Positions 1 through 20,400 of a stretch of 64,000 nt of DNA are shown piece by piece; the first letter of the stretch is position 1; each line of letters begins with the position of its first letter. The stretch spans positions 35,526,001 through 35,590,000 of the forward strand of contig CM114272.1 of assembly GCA_050084515.1 (NCBI GenBank). The letters are read 5' to 3'. A model generated the notes under the pieces. That model made no database searches. It had not been told where the DNA came from and saw nothing but the letters and a program-made list of their open reading frames with translations. The translations under genes were made by a program, and so were the position numbers. The stretch comes from Blasia pusilla. Lineage: Eukaryota; Marchantiophyta; Marchantiopsida; Blasiales.

Positions 1-218
1 TGACACGTGACAATTAGATAGTAAAAAAAATTCTAACGGCAATAGAAAAAAATTTGAATTTGTGTGTGACATCCTATCGTTTCCCGACAATGGACTCCAA
101 TGAACATTTTTTTTTCCCTACATCCACCCTGCACCTTACTAGTGTAATTTGTAAGGAAGTTACAGGATGAAATAAACATTCATAACATATATAATCTTTT
201 CGGTGGAAAAATATTTTA

Positions 219-247
219 TCCGTGCAATGTACGGGCATCTTACCAGT
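219..247 (+). mobile_element. Degenerate Helitron 3' terminus
   Basis: A short hairpin (CCGTGC, loop AAT, GTACGG, with one G-T pair) is followed by GGCATCTTACCAGT. Plant Helitrons end in a hairpin about 10 nt before a terminal CTRR. Here the terminal tetranucleotide reads CCAG, one change from CTAG. The arrangement matches the better preserved ends at 35081-35106 and 49215-49239. The 5' part would lie before the window start. Confidence 0.45.
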
Positions 248-686
248 GACTCCAAATAAGAAACTACCTTAGACGATCCTCTGACACGTGCAAAAGAGAA
301 GGACATGTACGCATCTTACTCTTACCAAAGTGCAATGAGATCATTATAGAGTCGACTTGATTTGGCCTATCCATTCAACGACTTCATACACAATCATCGA
401 CCATCTTCACGTATGGCCAATCCCGGATTGACTGACATCGCAACAATAAAGAGAACTTTAGGATATAGCATGGCACCATGGAATATTACTTGGACCATGA
501 ATACCCCACCACACCAAAATCCCCACTCGGATGTTGACTTGGGAACACATCCGAAAAGTACTTTATTTACTCTCAAGATGCAATATGGTAGTCTTCTGAT
601 AGACAACAATTAATGGCATCGTCAAGTACAAAGGCCGGGTAAATGACCACTTGTGCTTGCTCCTTCACAACATTTCACCTTCCTCA

Positions 687-1145
687 ACAACTTTTATCCG
701 ATGAAGGATTAAAAGAAACCAACCTATTGCGATGATGAAAAAACAAAGATGCACTTCGATAAAAACGAGTGGTGGAAAACCCATCGGAAGTACAAAAGAG
801 GGGGACTCAAAGAGTCAAAACCTGAAGGCCACAACAGGACCAGAAAAGGAAGAAGGGGGCATTCCCCCCCTAACGCATTTAAACTCACCAACAGCAGAGA
901 CAATATCAGCAACAACAAGAGAGCTATGACTACTACTAAGTGGGCCTCTAGCGCCGGCGTCTCCCACAGCCTGAGCCCGCCGCAAAATCCCATTAGCCTG
1001 GGCACGCTGCAACGCTATGGAGACCCGCTGCCTACAATACAGAATCAATGATGTGCGATCACCACAATGCCTTCAACAACTTTTATCCGATGAAGGATTA
1101 AAAGAAACCAACCTACTGCGATGATGTGCGATCACCACAATGCCT
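687..1145 (+). repeat. Interrupted direct repeats
   Basis: A block of about 48 bp beginning ACAACTTTTATCCGATGAAG is present at about 687-736 and again at about 1075-1124 with one visible difference. A second block, GATGTGCGATCACCACAATG, occurs at about 1049-1068 and about 1121-1141. The order is block a, about 310 bp of other sequence, block b, block a, block b. This looks like a small duplication interrupted by an insertion that carries the dispersed repeat at 777-843. Confidence 0.7.
777..843 (+). repeat. Dispersed repeat, copy 1
   Basis: About 65 bp resembling 11671-11737. Both copies share the cores CCCATCG, AAGTAC, GAGGGGG, ACTCAAAGAGTC and TGAAGGC in the same order and orientation. Both can be read in a frame giving PIxSTxEG...DSKS. 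The repeat is probably a piece of an old mobile or organelle-derived sequence; no function is assigned. Confidence 0.6.
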
Positions 1146-2618
1146 TTGCACATGTGGACACATCCAAATTCCATCGCGAGACTAATCATGTAGTCATGAG
1201 ATGTCATTTTCTTAAGGACCTAAGACAATACAAGTGTATTTGTGTCAGACAGATAATGTGGAAGGAAACAACTTTAATAGGATGTTTCCACCTCATCAAA
1301 TAGGGCGGTTTTTGTTGACACACAAACCAGAACCAGTCTCGGTATTTCAAAAAAATAGGTCGCAACAAAAATTTGCGGCCACCTGTTCATCAAAGCCACA
1401 CGATGCGTGGAGTAATGTAGCCTCCGTCAACAAATAGTCCAAGCTTTTCCATTTATCATCCAAGTTGGACAATATAGCCTTTCGTTTATCAATTTCTTGT
1501 CGGCACATTAGTTTCTCAATCTTTTTCAACAAAAGGGGTAGTCTCAATAGTAGAGTATTTGTTATCAACAACATGAAAAAGCATATGGATCAAGCTAGTT
1601 CACATCTAGAGTCCATTTTATACACAATCGTCATAGTTGAAACTGTGAATGAAATGACACTTAGATCGGATAATTCTGCGGTGGTATGTATGTTTTAAGT
1701 GCAGGTGCTGGTAGAGGCAGATTGCATTGTAATATCGTGAATGGCAGGAAAGTAATTGTCAATGGGCATTTTGGAATATTGAAAAAAAAGGTGGATCCAG
1801 GAATTATGAAAGACTTCATGTTTATTTACGAAAAAAGATATTCTCGAAATGGAAACCTTTTCTGGTATTTCAAGGACAATTCTACATGAAAATAATTCCC
1901 ATTCACAAACTCTTGAATAACGTCCATGTCCACTTCAAATTTGACGGGCTAGATTTCATCACATTTGATAGGAAGCCTCGGCCGGCGGAATTTGCCAGAT
2001 GACAGCATGATTACATGTACGCGCCAGCCGTTGCTCGTCCGATATGTGACGACTACCGGTGAAACTGCAAATCCGATTTTTTGAAGATCCAGGGCATCCT
2101 CGATATGACCCAGACGTAGCCCGACACCTCAACTGATCCATAAACCAAGCGGGCAGGGCCATCAGCCTGTACTCCCTCAAAATGGTAACGTACGAAAAGG
2201 CTGAGAATCAAAGGTCTCGAAAGGTCACCTCTTCCGTTGTTAAGATGAGTCACTGGCCATAATCCAGGGAGTGTACGAATGACAATTCCCCGGCCGGAAG
2301 TTGGCTGGTATCTTCAGCTCTTGTGTGGGGATCTGGTAAAAAGAAGTCCGTCCATCCTAAGTCCTTTCCTAGTTCAAGTCGTTGTAATTTACCATGGACT
2401 CCTCCACCTGTTGGCTAGTTCAGGAATCAAAAAAGTTTAGGTCGGGAGTAAGCTGGACGCGGTAGTTAAGGAAACCTCACAAGGTACGAGGATTTACCGA
2501 TAATTTTGGCAGGATTGCATTTCGCTGCCAACTAATGCTTCTCGGCACCGAAGTGAGTATTAGGTCGCTAGCGGTTTTGAACATGAGGACCTTCAAAGTC
2601 CAGGCGTCAACATAGGCG

Positions 2619-11420
<8,802 letters not shown>

Positions 11421-13464
11421 CTGAGATGTGAGCTAAGCTCTCAAACTGCTGAACCCTGTTTAATGCAGCTTTTTATGTACATCTTTATGAGGTCCCGAAA
11501 TCATGTCTTTATAATTTTGCACACGTCACGATTACTGTCACCGCCAGATCGAAGGGGCCTAATTTATAGTAGCAGGGCTACGACAGGTACTCTTAAACGA
11601 GTTCCTCTTCACCTCAAGAATCTCTATGGAAGAGAAAAGGAAAGCCTGCATAAAAGGGTGATGGGGCAACCCATCGAAAGTACCAACGAGGGGGTCGACT
11701 CAAAGAGTCGAGTACATGAAGGCTACACCCGGCCCGGGTATGTCTATGGATGGTCGCAAGTCTATATCATGCTCTCCTGAAAGAGTAGTCTCTCTCCACA
11801 ATGACCAGAGGGCTCACATTGTAGAGATCCAAAAACCAAGGACGGAGAAATTCGATTCCTGACTCCATTGCTCAAGTTGGAATTCCAGATTTCAACCAAA
11901 AAATCTGTGCGCTAGACTACAAAATGTGCCCCATGCTTCCTCCTCCTGCTACTCACTAAGAGTGTATCCGCGGCCAATCCAGGGGTCCCAAGGCTGTAAT
12001 CGGTACAACTTCCTGCGGTCTCCACGTCTGGTCTTGCATTCCACGACACATTTATCCGATATCATTCTGTAGTTCAAGAACTTTTCCGCAAGTCTTTCTC
12101 CATTGCGAAGTGGCAAATAATTTCGAACTGGTCAAGACTGAGGAGCAAGGGCAAAAAGCCCTTCGAATGTATTGAAGAGAGTGGAAGAATTATTGTCACG
12201 AGTCGGAGACAGTGGAACAGAGATACATCTTCCGGTCATGACTTGAATGCTATGTGAAATTTCGACGTCCTCCAGAGAGATTTCGAAAGAGGTTTCTTCA
12301 CCTTCGGAACGAAAGGAATTTTAGCCTTGACGCAACGTCTGTGAACAGATTCTGAAGTCTTACCATATGTACAGGCAAAAACACTGGGTTTGCACAAGGA
12401 TATTATTCATAACAGAATGCACAGCTCGCAGTTGCATGACTATGGACCACCTCCAACTTAATCGTTAGTAATCTCCACTGCAACCACGAGTGGTCCGAGT
12501 CTCTAAAAAGATTGCTCACACCAAGCTATTTAACGACCTGACACACACTAGACGTAAGTTCTTCAACATTAATAAACCTTTAAGTTCCCAACCCTTAACA
12601 ACACTGTTGCGTCAGTATCGTTCAACTGGGAAACTCTACTCATCGTTCGACCCACACTCGCACTCGTCTTTGTTTCGAAAATCATGAACGGCTTCGCAGA
12701 AATTCATCACATTTTTCATCGAACCAAACCTCGAAGGAGGTTTGGCACCCCTCATTACGCATGTAAAATCTGAGGAGTGATTCTCAGGATCGTTGAAAGA
12801 ATGGAAGGAAAAAGTGCTAAGGGTCTCAGTGCTTGAGTATTGAGGAAAGAACCTGTCGTTCAAAGAAATAAACTGTATTCAGGCTGATGTAAAAGTCTAA
12901 ATGGTTTGGAATGTTTAAGCTGAGAGATTTATCCTATATTTCATTGACGCTAGTTCTTTCAATCTCGAATGCAAAACAAACCATAGGAAGGCTGCATATG
13001 AGATTAGAGACCCCAACCTCGGGTAGTAAGCCACAAAAATAGGCGCTCAGTGCTGAAAATCTGTAAGACTGTTTGTTAGAGTTAAGATCTAAGTCGGAAC
13101 TTTTCGGGCGACTATCTGGATAAAAGACCTGGAGGCTGAAACGCGTTCAGCAAGCTCCTGTAGATTGTGGGTGTCTGAACGCCCGGAATCAAGGTTTCCG
13201 GCAAGCTAGACCAAGACATACACTGAATTTGTTACTGATCAGAAAGTCCAAGTTCACGAACAGTAAACGGAACTCTAAAGTTCGGAACCATTCTCACCGG
13301 GGATACCAACTATGGTGCTGTGTGCCAGTAATTTCAAATGAATTGTACTCATACATCGACGTAAATAATTTTTGCTCTCCGTGTGGACGTTTCTTTTCCA
13401 ATGTTACGCATGGTACCGTAGAAACACGTACACATCATTCGAGTGGAAGTTCGGAAAACGTACT
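11421..13464 (-). other. Probable long first intron or 5' region of the receptor kinase gene
   Basis: No LRR, cap or kinase reading was found between the cap exon and the candidate signal-peptide exon. The stretch holds a second copy of the dispersed repeat (11671-11737) and otherwise only short unassigned frames. At about 2 kb it would be longer than the other introns of the gene (mostly 150-900 bp). Confidence 0.4.
11671..11737 (+). repeat. Dispersed repeat, copy 2
   Basis: Second copy of the repeat at 777-843, same orientation. It contains the small palindrome TCGACTCAAAGAGTCGA and reads PIESTNEGVDSKS in one frame. Confidence 0.6.
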
Positions 13465-13659
13465 CTCTCTTGTCACAGTTGAAGCTGAGACCATCGTCAC
13501 AAGAGTGACAAAGCCAAAAAGCGCGTGCCAAGTTTGCTGAACATTGGAGAGCTTCATTTTCCGCACGCATGATCGGATCCTCTTTTCACGATTGAGAGAA
13601 ACTACTCGACCGCGAGCATCACTGGCCATGACTTGAGTTGCAGGTTCTTTGTTCAGCAT
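13465..13659 (-). CDS. Candidate first exon with signal peptide
   Basis: A Met at 13557 starts MKLSNVQQTWHALFGFVTLV, then TMVSAS: a short basic start, a hydrophobic core and small residues, as in a secretory signal. An in-frame upstream Met exists at 13659. The consensus donor GTACGT follows at 13459-13464. It would supply the missing signal peptide of the receptor kinase, but the phase does not join simply to the acceptor at 11421, so the link is inference. cDNA evidence would settle it. Confidence 0.35.
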
Positions 13660-16286
13660 CTACTGCAAGTCAGGGCCGAAAGAGTGACACCAATGGACTA
13701 TCGTAACATTTGATGTTCCACAAACAGGAGCGATCCATAAACAAGTGACGCAGCCCGCGTAGCAAAGATTCCGCATCGTCGAGAAGAGTCCCAAGAAGAA
13801 ACGGGCCAAGTCAAAATTCCAAGGAGCTAAAGTGAACTGAGGGATCAGCTCGAGATATGCTAATCACTTAAAAAATCACTGCGATGAGAGTCGTCCAGTA
13901 GAAAGCTACTAGTTGCTTTGCAGCCTGCAGATGGATTAATCACCACGATTACTACAATTCGTATCGTTCGTTTCATTAAGAATCTAAACTAAACAAGGCA
14001 ATGTTCCCTCAGCAACGAACACGAACGTTAAATCTCTTGTCCGTCCAAACCAAATCGAGGATGAGAGTTTATCCTATGAATAAACCACCTAAAACGACAG
14101 TAAACTTCAAAATTTTCAGCCAAATTTAGCTAGATCTCCCCCTAGACCTAAACGCTTTCAAGTCTCCGAACTTAGATTCTCACATCAATTGTACGACAGC
14201 TCAGGACTTCAAATAGATTAGCTCCGCACCAGTCTCTCGTTTGAACGATCGGAGCATTGGACACGCTGCTGCTGCTGCTCATGAGCCTCATCATTACCTT
14301 CTCTACCTTCTATGCACCACTTTCCACGCAGATCCGCCGCGTGGAATGTCGGCAACGCTAGAAGTTTAGAACTGCCCCAGCTACAAATCCCCCACGACGA
14401 CTCTGCATGTATCTTCTGTCCTCCCAACACGCTACCACAATGTCCATCTATAATCTCTGAGGCCTCTTCGTAGATAGCGGCATAGCCCTCCGCTGCGCCT
14501 CGGCGGGCCCGGGCCCGGCCCCGCCATGATTTCCAGACGCGTGCGCGCGCGACGTCAACTAGGTGGACTCTGACGTACTCTTCGTCTAACATGAGATGCA
14601 GTTCATCGAACGGTCTGAAATTTCGGCCATCGATGGCGCGCCTCCCACTCACCACCAATGACTGGACTCGAGTTTATAGAAAGATCGAAAGAACCAGACG
14701 TACTACTCTCTGTACCGTGAGATGTGCTCGATCGAACGATGGATAAGCTCGGAAGTCCACAGCGCGCTTGTTAGTTCCACTTGTCATAGATGGCATTAAA
14801 CTCTCGTCATTGCAAAACGTACTCTCAATAGGTTCAAATAATTGCTTTCGCTACAGTACGATGCCGGCACGCGCGTGTCGATTCTTACCTTTTTCTCAGA
14901 CAAAACTACAGGATCAAAAGAAACGAGAACAAATCTCGGAAAACCCATCGGATTCTACGGGCCCCCATAGGATTTCCAGATGGTCTAACGGAAACCTCCG
15001 TATAGCTTTATTATGGTGGGTTTCCGTACTCTGAACGGGCCGTCACCGGGAGTGGGCGGTTACCACAGGCCACCTTGTACAACAAACAACGATTGCCGCA
15101 AACTTTTCCGAAGCACTGAACCCCACCGGTCAGTTTAATTCATATCAGATATCAATAATTGAGTTCATGCTCCTAATTCTATAAGTTGTTTAATTCAACT
15201 GATGATTAAAATTATATGCTTACACGGTAAGTAAGAAAATGGTTATCACCTCCATTTTCAACCCGTCCACATGTCTCCGGTGAATTAAATTAATAGGACC
15301 AAGTATTAATAGATGTCTCGAATGTGTTTAAGATGCCCTAGAGCATGATGGGGGGATAGCACGGAGATCACACTAGTATAAATAGATAAACTCTCACCTT
15401 CCATTCCTCTTATGGTGTTGGCATTTGCCAGATTTAAGAGAATAATCAAATTTAGGGAGCTAAGGATTTAACAGTTGTCTAAAATTTATGTTGCCGGCAT
15501 TATGCGAGTTATTATGGAAGAGTGTCCTTTCATTTTGTAAGTTCCTTTCATCTTCACGGCTGTTAGGAATGCTTATCTTCAAAATTAATAGAATAATTCA
15601 ACATTTATTTATAATGGCACTTGAGAATTTTGAGAATTCATTATTATTTTAAGAGATAGTTTAAACTCGTGTATGGTATCGTACGGGCCGACGTTAGTAC
15701 TTTATATAAGTGATTGCCTTTATACTAAAAATCATCTTAAAGTTTTTTTCTTCCCCCTTCTATATCCCTTAAACAATTGTGTTTTTTTCAATTCACCATA
15801 TGCTTGAGATATTTCTTTCATTAAAAGAAAAAAAGTTACCTCCAAGCAACTTCATGCCAAAGAAAGGGTGAGAAGTGGGGTGAGCCATGATTGAAGATAG
15901 AAGGAGCGGGAAAGTTCAAAGAAGGGACAACAATGGGCTTGGAGGGATCGAGGGGCAGGATGAACGCATTGCACGAATGCATTCTAGGAACACTAGAAGA
16001 AATCCTTCGTTTTATGATTGTTGTGAGTTATATATCACTATCAATGACTAGAAATGATTATTTACTCATAAAGACACAAAATTTAAGTCATATCTTCCTC
16101 ATAATTTGAATGACTTATATGGTTTGCTGACATGGTATGAAAATATAAGTCATATTATCAAGACCGGCATCTCATGTAGACAACATGGTAAGTGATTTGA
16201 TGACTTTGACTTAAAGATTCAAAAAATTCCAATCGAATGCCCCGTCCGCCATCGGTTATTTATGTTTATGTGTCGTATCCTCCATC
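13660..16286. other. Gene-poor stretch with a GC-rich island
   Basis: No recognised gene. A GC-rich island around 14480-14560 lies inside a 146-codon minus-strand frame (14218-14658) that has no recognisable domain. The region could be the promoter or 5' end of the minus-strand receptor kinase gene, which would transcribe away from it. From 15100 onward the sequence turns AT-rich with nothing assignable. Confidence 0.4.
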
Positions 16287-16500
16287 TGAATCCCTCCCAA
16301 CTTCCATCTATCCATCAATTCAATTTTCCTATTCTCACTCCATCCATTCATCCCATTTGTCCACATACCCCATTTTCCATCAATCCATTCACTCCATGCA
16401 TCCATGCTTCTCCATCCGAACTCCATTCATCAACCTACTCCATCCATTAACTCTTTCATGTCCGTATGTCCATGTATTCCATCTCCATCCATGTACCTCA
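16287..16500 (+). repeat. Degenerate CCAT-rich simple repeat
   Basis: About 200 bp dominated by imperfect units such as TCCATCCATTCA and CCATCTATCC. It reads through in more than one frame as Ser/Pro/His-rich nonsense, as simple repeats do. It is not coding. Confidence 0.75.
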
Positions 16501-16667
16501 ACTTGCATTCAGCTTCTTGATCCACGAAAATGTGTCTTAGACCTAGATCATTAGGCCCGCACTGAACTCTTCTACTTGAGCTTATATTAAGAGCCCACAC
16601 ATTATTTTCTATATAAAGAAAATTTAAATAAAATATAAATATGATGTGATCTACAAGCATAGGTTCC

Positions 16668-17006
16668 TATGGAGAGAGGTTGGAAGAGGGAAAGGGGTAC
16701 ATCCAATAAGAGAGATCTTTAGGGCTTATTCTCTCTTTGTTGAACCTCTTAGCATAAGTTGGCGGAGTTCTGGTCGTCCTTGCCTTATGAGTAGTTGAAA
16801 CCTCTCATCAGGAGAGTAGATCTGGTTTGATATTAGAGAGATATGATTTGTGTGAGAGAAATTTTAGTGCTTGCGATTTATTGAACATATATTGGTAGAT
16901 GATCATCTTGATGTTTAGATTTAACAGTTATAAGTTAATATGGTATCTTGTGTGTGTATTATATGACAACGATGTATATTTTGTAGCAATGTGTATGTGC
17001 ACAAAA
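16668..17006 (+). mobile_element. Remnant of a gypsy LTR related to element C
   Basis: The piece 16730-16850 resembles 63860-63985 (shared TTGTTGAACCTCTT, GGCGGAG, AACCTCTCAT, GGAGAGT and TTTGATATT). 16965-17006 resembles the LTR core at 63479-63520 (shared TGTAGCAATGTGTATG). In element C the core comes first and the other piece second; here the order is reversed, so this is a rearranged or junctional remnant rather than an intact solo LTR. Confidence 0.6.
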
Positions 17007-17517
17007 TCCATTATGATATTATATTGGATCATAAAAAATATATAAGTCAAAATTTATAACCATTATGATGGTTATAAATTTTGATTATTGAAAAAGGAAG
17101 TTTCTTTTAAACCATCTTGGACAGGTCTTCCAACTCATCTTGCAATAGTTGTAGTTAAGTGTGTACAATTTGGATTCAATCACTTATCAGGGTATTTTTC
17201 TCTCTATTAGTACTAAGATTTCTTTCCTGGATTCTCTCCAGTGGAATTGAATTCACGCTCACGGAGATCTTTACTCAACACCAAAGAACCTCATAGAGAC
17301 CTCAACAAGAAGTTGGCTTCTCCTACTCTCAGAACTCAATCCATCTAGGCAAGCTACTCTTTGTCAAACATATTTCTTATAACTTGATGTTGATTATTCT
17401 AATGGTGAAAGTGCTCTCCTAATCCACTCTTCACTCTCCAGACTCAATAAGAATTCTCATACATATGCATCGCACATCAGAATGAAGAAATGGATTCTTT
17501 ACTACTCCATCAAGAAT

Positions 17518-17592
17518 GAGAAAGCTTCAAAGTGTATACAAGCTTGAGAGGATATACAAGCTTGAGAAAGCTTCAAAGTGCATACAAGCTCA
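17518..17592 (+). repeat. Tandem duplication, 46-bp period
   Basis: GAGAAAGCTTCAAAGTG followed by TATACAAGCTT starts at 17518 and recurs at 17564 with one change (CATACAAGCT). A shorter internal echo, ATACAAGCTTGAG, lies between them. Confidence 0.75.
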
Positions 17593-17834
17593 GACCATTC
17601 TTATAGCATAAGGACTTCTTGAAAGAATGATGATGATAGCTACTTTCATCCTTCTTAAATATCTTCTGAGGCAATAGTAGGTCCAAAGATCTAAAGCGTC
17701 TCTTAGGAATCAAGTGTCTATTGAGAGTTTGTAACTACTTGATCTACGGTTCTCTTATCTTTTCCTATGATCGCTATGAATCCGATGGGCATAACTATCC
17801 TAACTTCTTATCTGGTCCAAAAAGTCACGCCTCT

Positions 17835-18190
17835 TCCTAGCCTAACTGTTCTAATGATCTGCCGCTTAAAATCATGTCGGGTCTTAGCTTCGCTCCGAAG
17901 TCTAAACTTTTTCTTCTTCCTTTGAGGACGAAGCTCTTCCTCTTGGTCTGAAGACGAAGCGCTGCATTCTTCGCTCTTGTTCGAAGTGCTTCGTTCTTTG
18001 TGCTTCTTTGAAGAGCGAAGTACTTCTTTCTCTTCTTCTTCATCGTGCTTCGTTCAAGAGTGAAGCACTTCATAAACAAGTTCTTAATAAGGCTTCGTTG
18101 TCTTTTCCAAGCTTCGCTTTGAGTCTTTAGACTTCGTTACAGCATTTCCCTCTCCTCTAAAGCAAATCCTTGATTTTCCACCTCTCTGCC
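17835..18190 (+). repeat. CTTCG-rich degenerate repeat array
   Basis: About 350 bp are unusually rich in CTTCG and CGAAG words, often paired as inverted motifs such as CTTCGCTC and GAGCGAAG. The minus strand gives an 80-codon Lys/Arg-rich frame caused by the repeat. There is no sharp period, so I call it a degenerate minisatellite-like array. Confidence 0.5.
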
Positions 18191-18885
18191 TTGTCCTAGG
18201 AGCTTCGTGATCCATTTCAATATTACTCATTCTTCCAATACACAAACATAATATCTAAAACAGTCATGTATATACAACCTTTACTTTATAGAGTCTTCAT
18301 TCCTTGAATCAAAAGGTATAAATGTCAAAATTACAAAATTGTGGGTACCACATTGTGCATAGCCTTTGGCTACCAATCTGACTCTGTATCTATTCACTAT
18401 GCAACTAAGGGCATTCTTGCTTATGACACGTGTAAATTTAAAAGAAAAGGATTAAGCGATGTGAGGGGAAGAGTTAAATTAAGCGTGGAGGGAATTTGAA
18501 TAAAAAGCATAAGGAAAGAAGAGGAGGGGGGAGGGAAGGGGAGTTTTTTGGTTAGATTTATTCATTTAGAAAATTCAATAATTAGGACATATGTACATTT
18601 ATCTTTCTTGTAAAATTTTAAAGGGTTAGATTTTTTTAAACTCATGATTGAATTTTTATTTTAGCTAAAATTTGAAAATTGAAAATCAAGAAGGTGCACA
18701 AAGTGATGTTTGCATAACATATACTCAATTCTTACTTTTTTTGGGTCTCTTTCTCCATTTTCTCTCAATATTTTAAAATTTAAGTATTTTTTGGCTAAGC
18801 TTCCATTTTTTCCAGATTTTTAATATGCCCAAATTCTATACATGATTTCTAATGTTAATAATTTTTTCTAAATTTTACATTTCTA

Positions 18886-18915
18886 GTATGTGCATCCGTA
18901 CAAACATCTTACTAA
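18886..18915 (+). mobile_element. Degenerate Helitron 3' terminus
   Basis: A hairpin TGTGC, loop ATCC, GTACA is followed by AACATCTTACTAAT. The spacing to the terminal CTAA (18912-18915) and the following T fit a Helitron end. No matching 5' end was identified. Confidence 0.4.
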
Positions 18916-20308
18916 TACTATTTAATAACATTAAGCTTTATGAGTTGAAATTTGGTCAATTGTTTTACATCCCAAGATTTCATATAGTTTAGTTTAATAT
19001 TGGGAACTAAAATCTACACCGTGTGATGTTTGAGAAACTATGTTGGAAGATGCCTTTCTTGCTTCCTCCATGTCTCTATTGATAGGAACCAAGACTCCCG
19101 TGTCGTAAGATGACATCGTATCGCTCCTCTTATGAAGTTGCGACATAGGAGAATGGATGGACCGGGATGGTTGTTTGTTCGTGGGGAAAAAACAGAATTT
19201 TTTTTTCCGATTGAATTCAAATAGAAAAAGAGTTTTTCACCATGTAGAGAACTACTCCTATGTCCAAAAGAGATATCTTCCCTCCTACAAAAGATCTTGT
19301 TGGAGACAAAGGAAGCGATGAAGGAGTAAGACTTAACCTTGTTCAAATAACTTAAGTATTAAGAAATGCTCACCAATTATTTCCGTTGCTCAAACCTATG
19401 GCCACAAGTCAACCCAAAAAAACACTTAGCAAGCTATGCAATTGGTAGCTTGAAACAAATCTAAGACGAACACAAGGGGTTGTCAAAATATGAATAGACG
19501 ATGAGATGAGTGGGCACAAACTACTTTGGCTCGACATATCAACACCAATAGTTGTGCACGTTGGAATGTTACCAAGATGCATTCTCAAGGGGGTCACTAT
19601 ATGAAAGGCTCTACATCACCTACGACGTTTTAGGGTCTAGACCCCTCGGGGTCTCACTTCCGCGGAAGTGCCATATCACGTATGACAAAGTATAGGGTTT
19701 TTGAATTGGATTTCGGAGAAGACTTATAAATTATTGTGGAAGAACTTAAGGGTATTTTTTTATTTATTGCTGCACTTATAAAAATAATAGGGCATTATTA
19801 ATTTGTCAGGAGTACATAGAAGATGTCCAAGAAAGTAAGGAGGTTTTCTTTTTTAAATGATGGATACACGTGTCAACCATGTATTGGTCCAAGTGTCAAC
19901 TCTTTGAGTATTTTTTAGCTAGCCCAACAAAATAAATGAGAGGGATTTTTCAATTAATTTTGAGTTTTAAATGCTTATCTAACCTAATGAGGACGTTGGC
20001 GGGCGGGAGAGAGGAATCTCGGGGTCGAGGTTGTCAGGCGAGAGAGAGGAATCTCACGGGTCGGGGTCGCTGTTCAAATGCACGAAAGAATGCTAATTGC
20101 TCAAGTTTGGATCTTGGGGCCGCAGCTTGGGGAGTGCTAATCGTCCAAGAAAATTTGGAATGCTGCTGCCACATTCTTGTTTTTGCCTGAGAGGTCGCGC
20201 ATGGAACTGAGTTTTTTCTAGATTTGAAGCAATTTTGAAGCACTCTATCATTCTCAACACCATCCAATGAGTAGGGCAAGGTCAAAAGGCTATGGCAGAC
20301 CACAGAGT

Positions 20309-20312
<4 letters not shown>
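18916..20312. other. Non-coding stretch
   Basis: A 102-codon minus-strand frame at 19038-19346 has no recognisable domain. A palindrome-rich repeat lies at 19613-19690. Nothing else is supported. Confidence 0.4.
19613..19690 (+). repeat. Palindrome-rich repeat sharing a core with the foldback element at 32751
   Basis: ATCACCTACGACGTTTTAGG here matches, as reverse complement, the middle of the element at 32751-32916. Two perfect palindromes follow: GACCCCTCGGGGTC with a 2-nt centre, and ACTTCCGCGGAAGT. This suggests the end or middle of a dispersed small transposon. Confidence 0.5.

Positions 20313-20398
<86 letters not shown>
20313..20398 (+). repeat. (TC)43 microsatellite
   Basis: An uninterrupted run of 43 TC units (GA on the other strand). 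The Arg/Glu alternating reading on the minus strand is an artefact of the repeat. Confidence 0.97.

Positions 20399-20400
<2 letters not shown>

Larger units (their letters stand above)
1..2618. other. 3' flank of the receptor kinase gene, no confident gene
   Basis: Only short open frames occur here, none resembling a known protein. The stretch contains a decayed Helitron terminus near 219-247, a set of direct repeats at 687-1145 and one copy of a dispersed repeat at 777-843. The last few hundred bases should contain the 3' UTR of the minus-strand receptor kinase gene that ends at 2619. No polyadenylation signal was assigned. Confidence 0.5.
17007..18885. other. AT-rich non-coding stretch with local repeats
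   Basis: No gene recognised. A 46-bp tandem duplication lies at 17518-17592 and a CTTCG-rich degenerate repeat at 17835-18190. Confidence 0.5.

Noticed and set aside
14218-14658. 146-codon minus-strand protein in the GC-rich island
   Set aside because: No domain, low-complexity Arg/Gln runs and high GC explain the open frame; reported only as part of a gene-poor stretch.
15660-15705. Helitron 3' end near GTACGGGCCGACGTTAGTAC
   Set aside because: A hairpin-like word is present but no CTRR end at the right distance.
16237-16554. Open frames rich in Ser, Pro and His over the CCAT repeat
   Set aside because: Two frames are open at once because of the simple repeat; no codon bias or domain.
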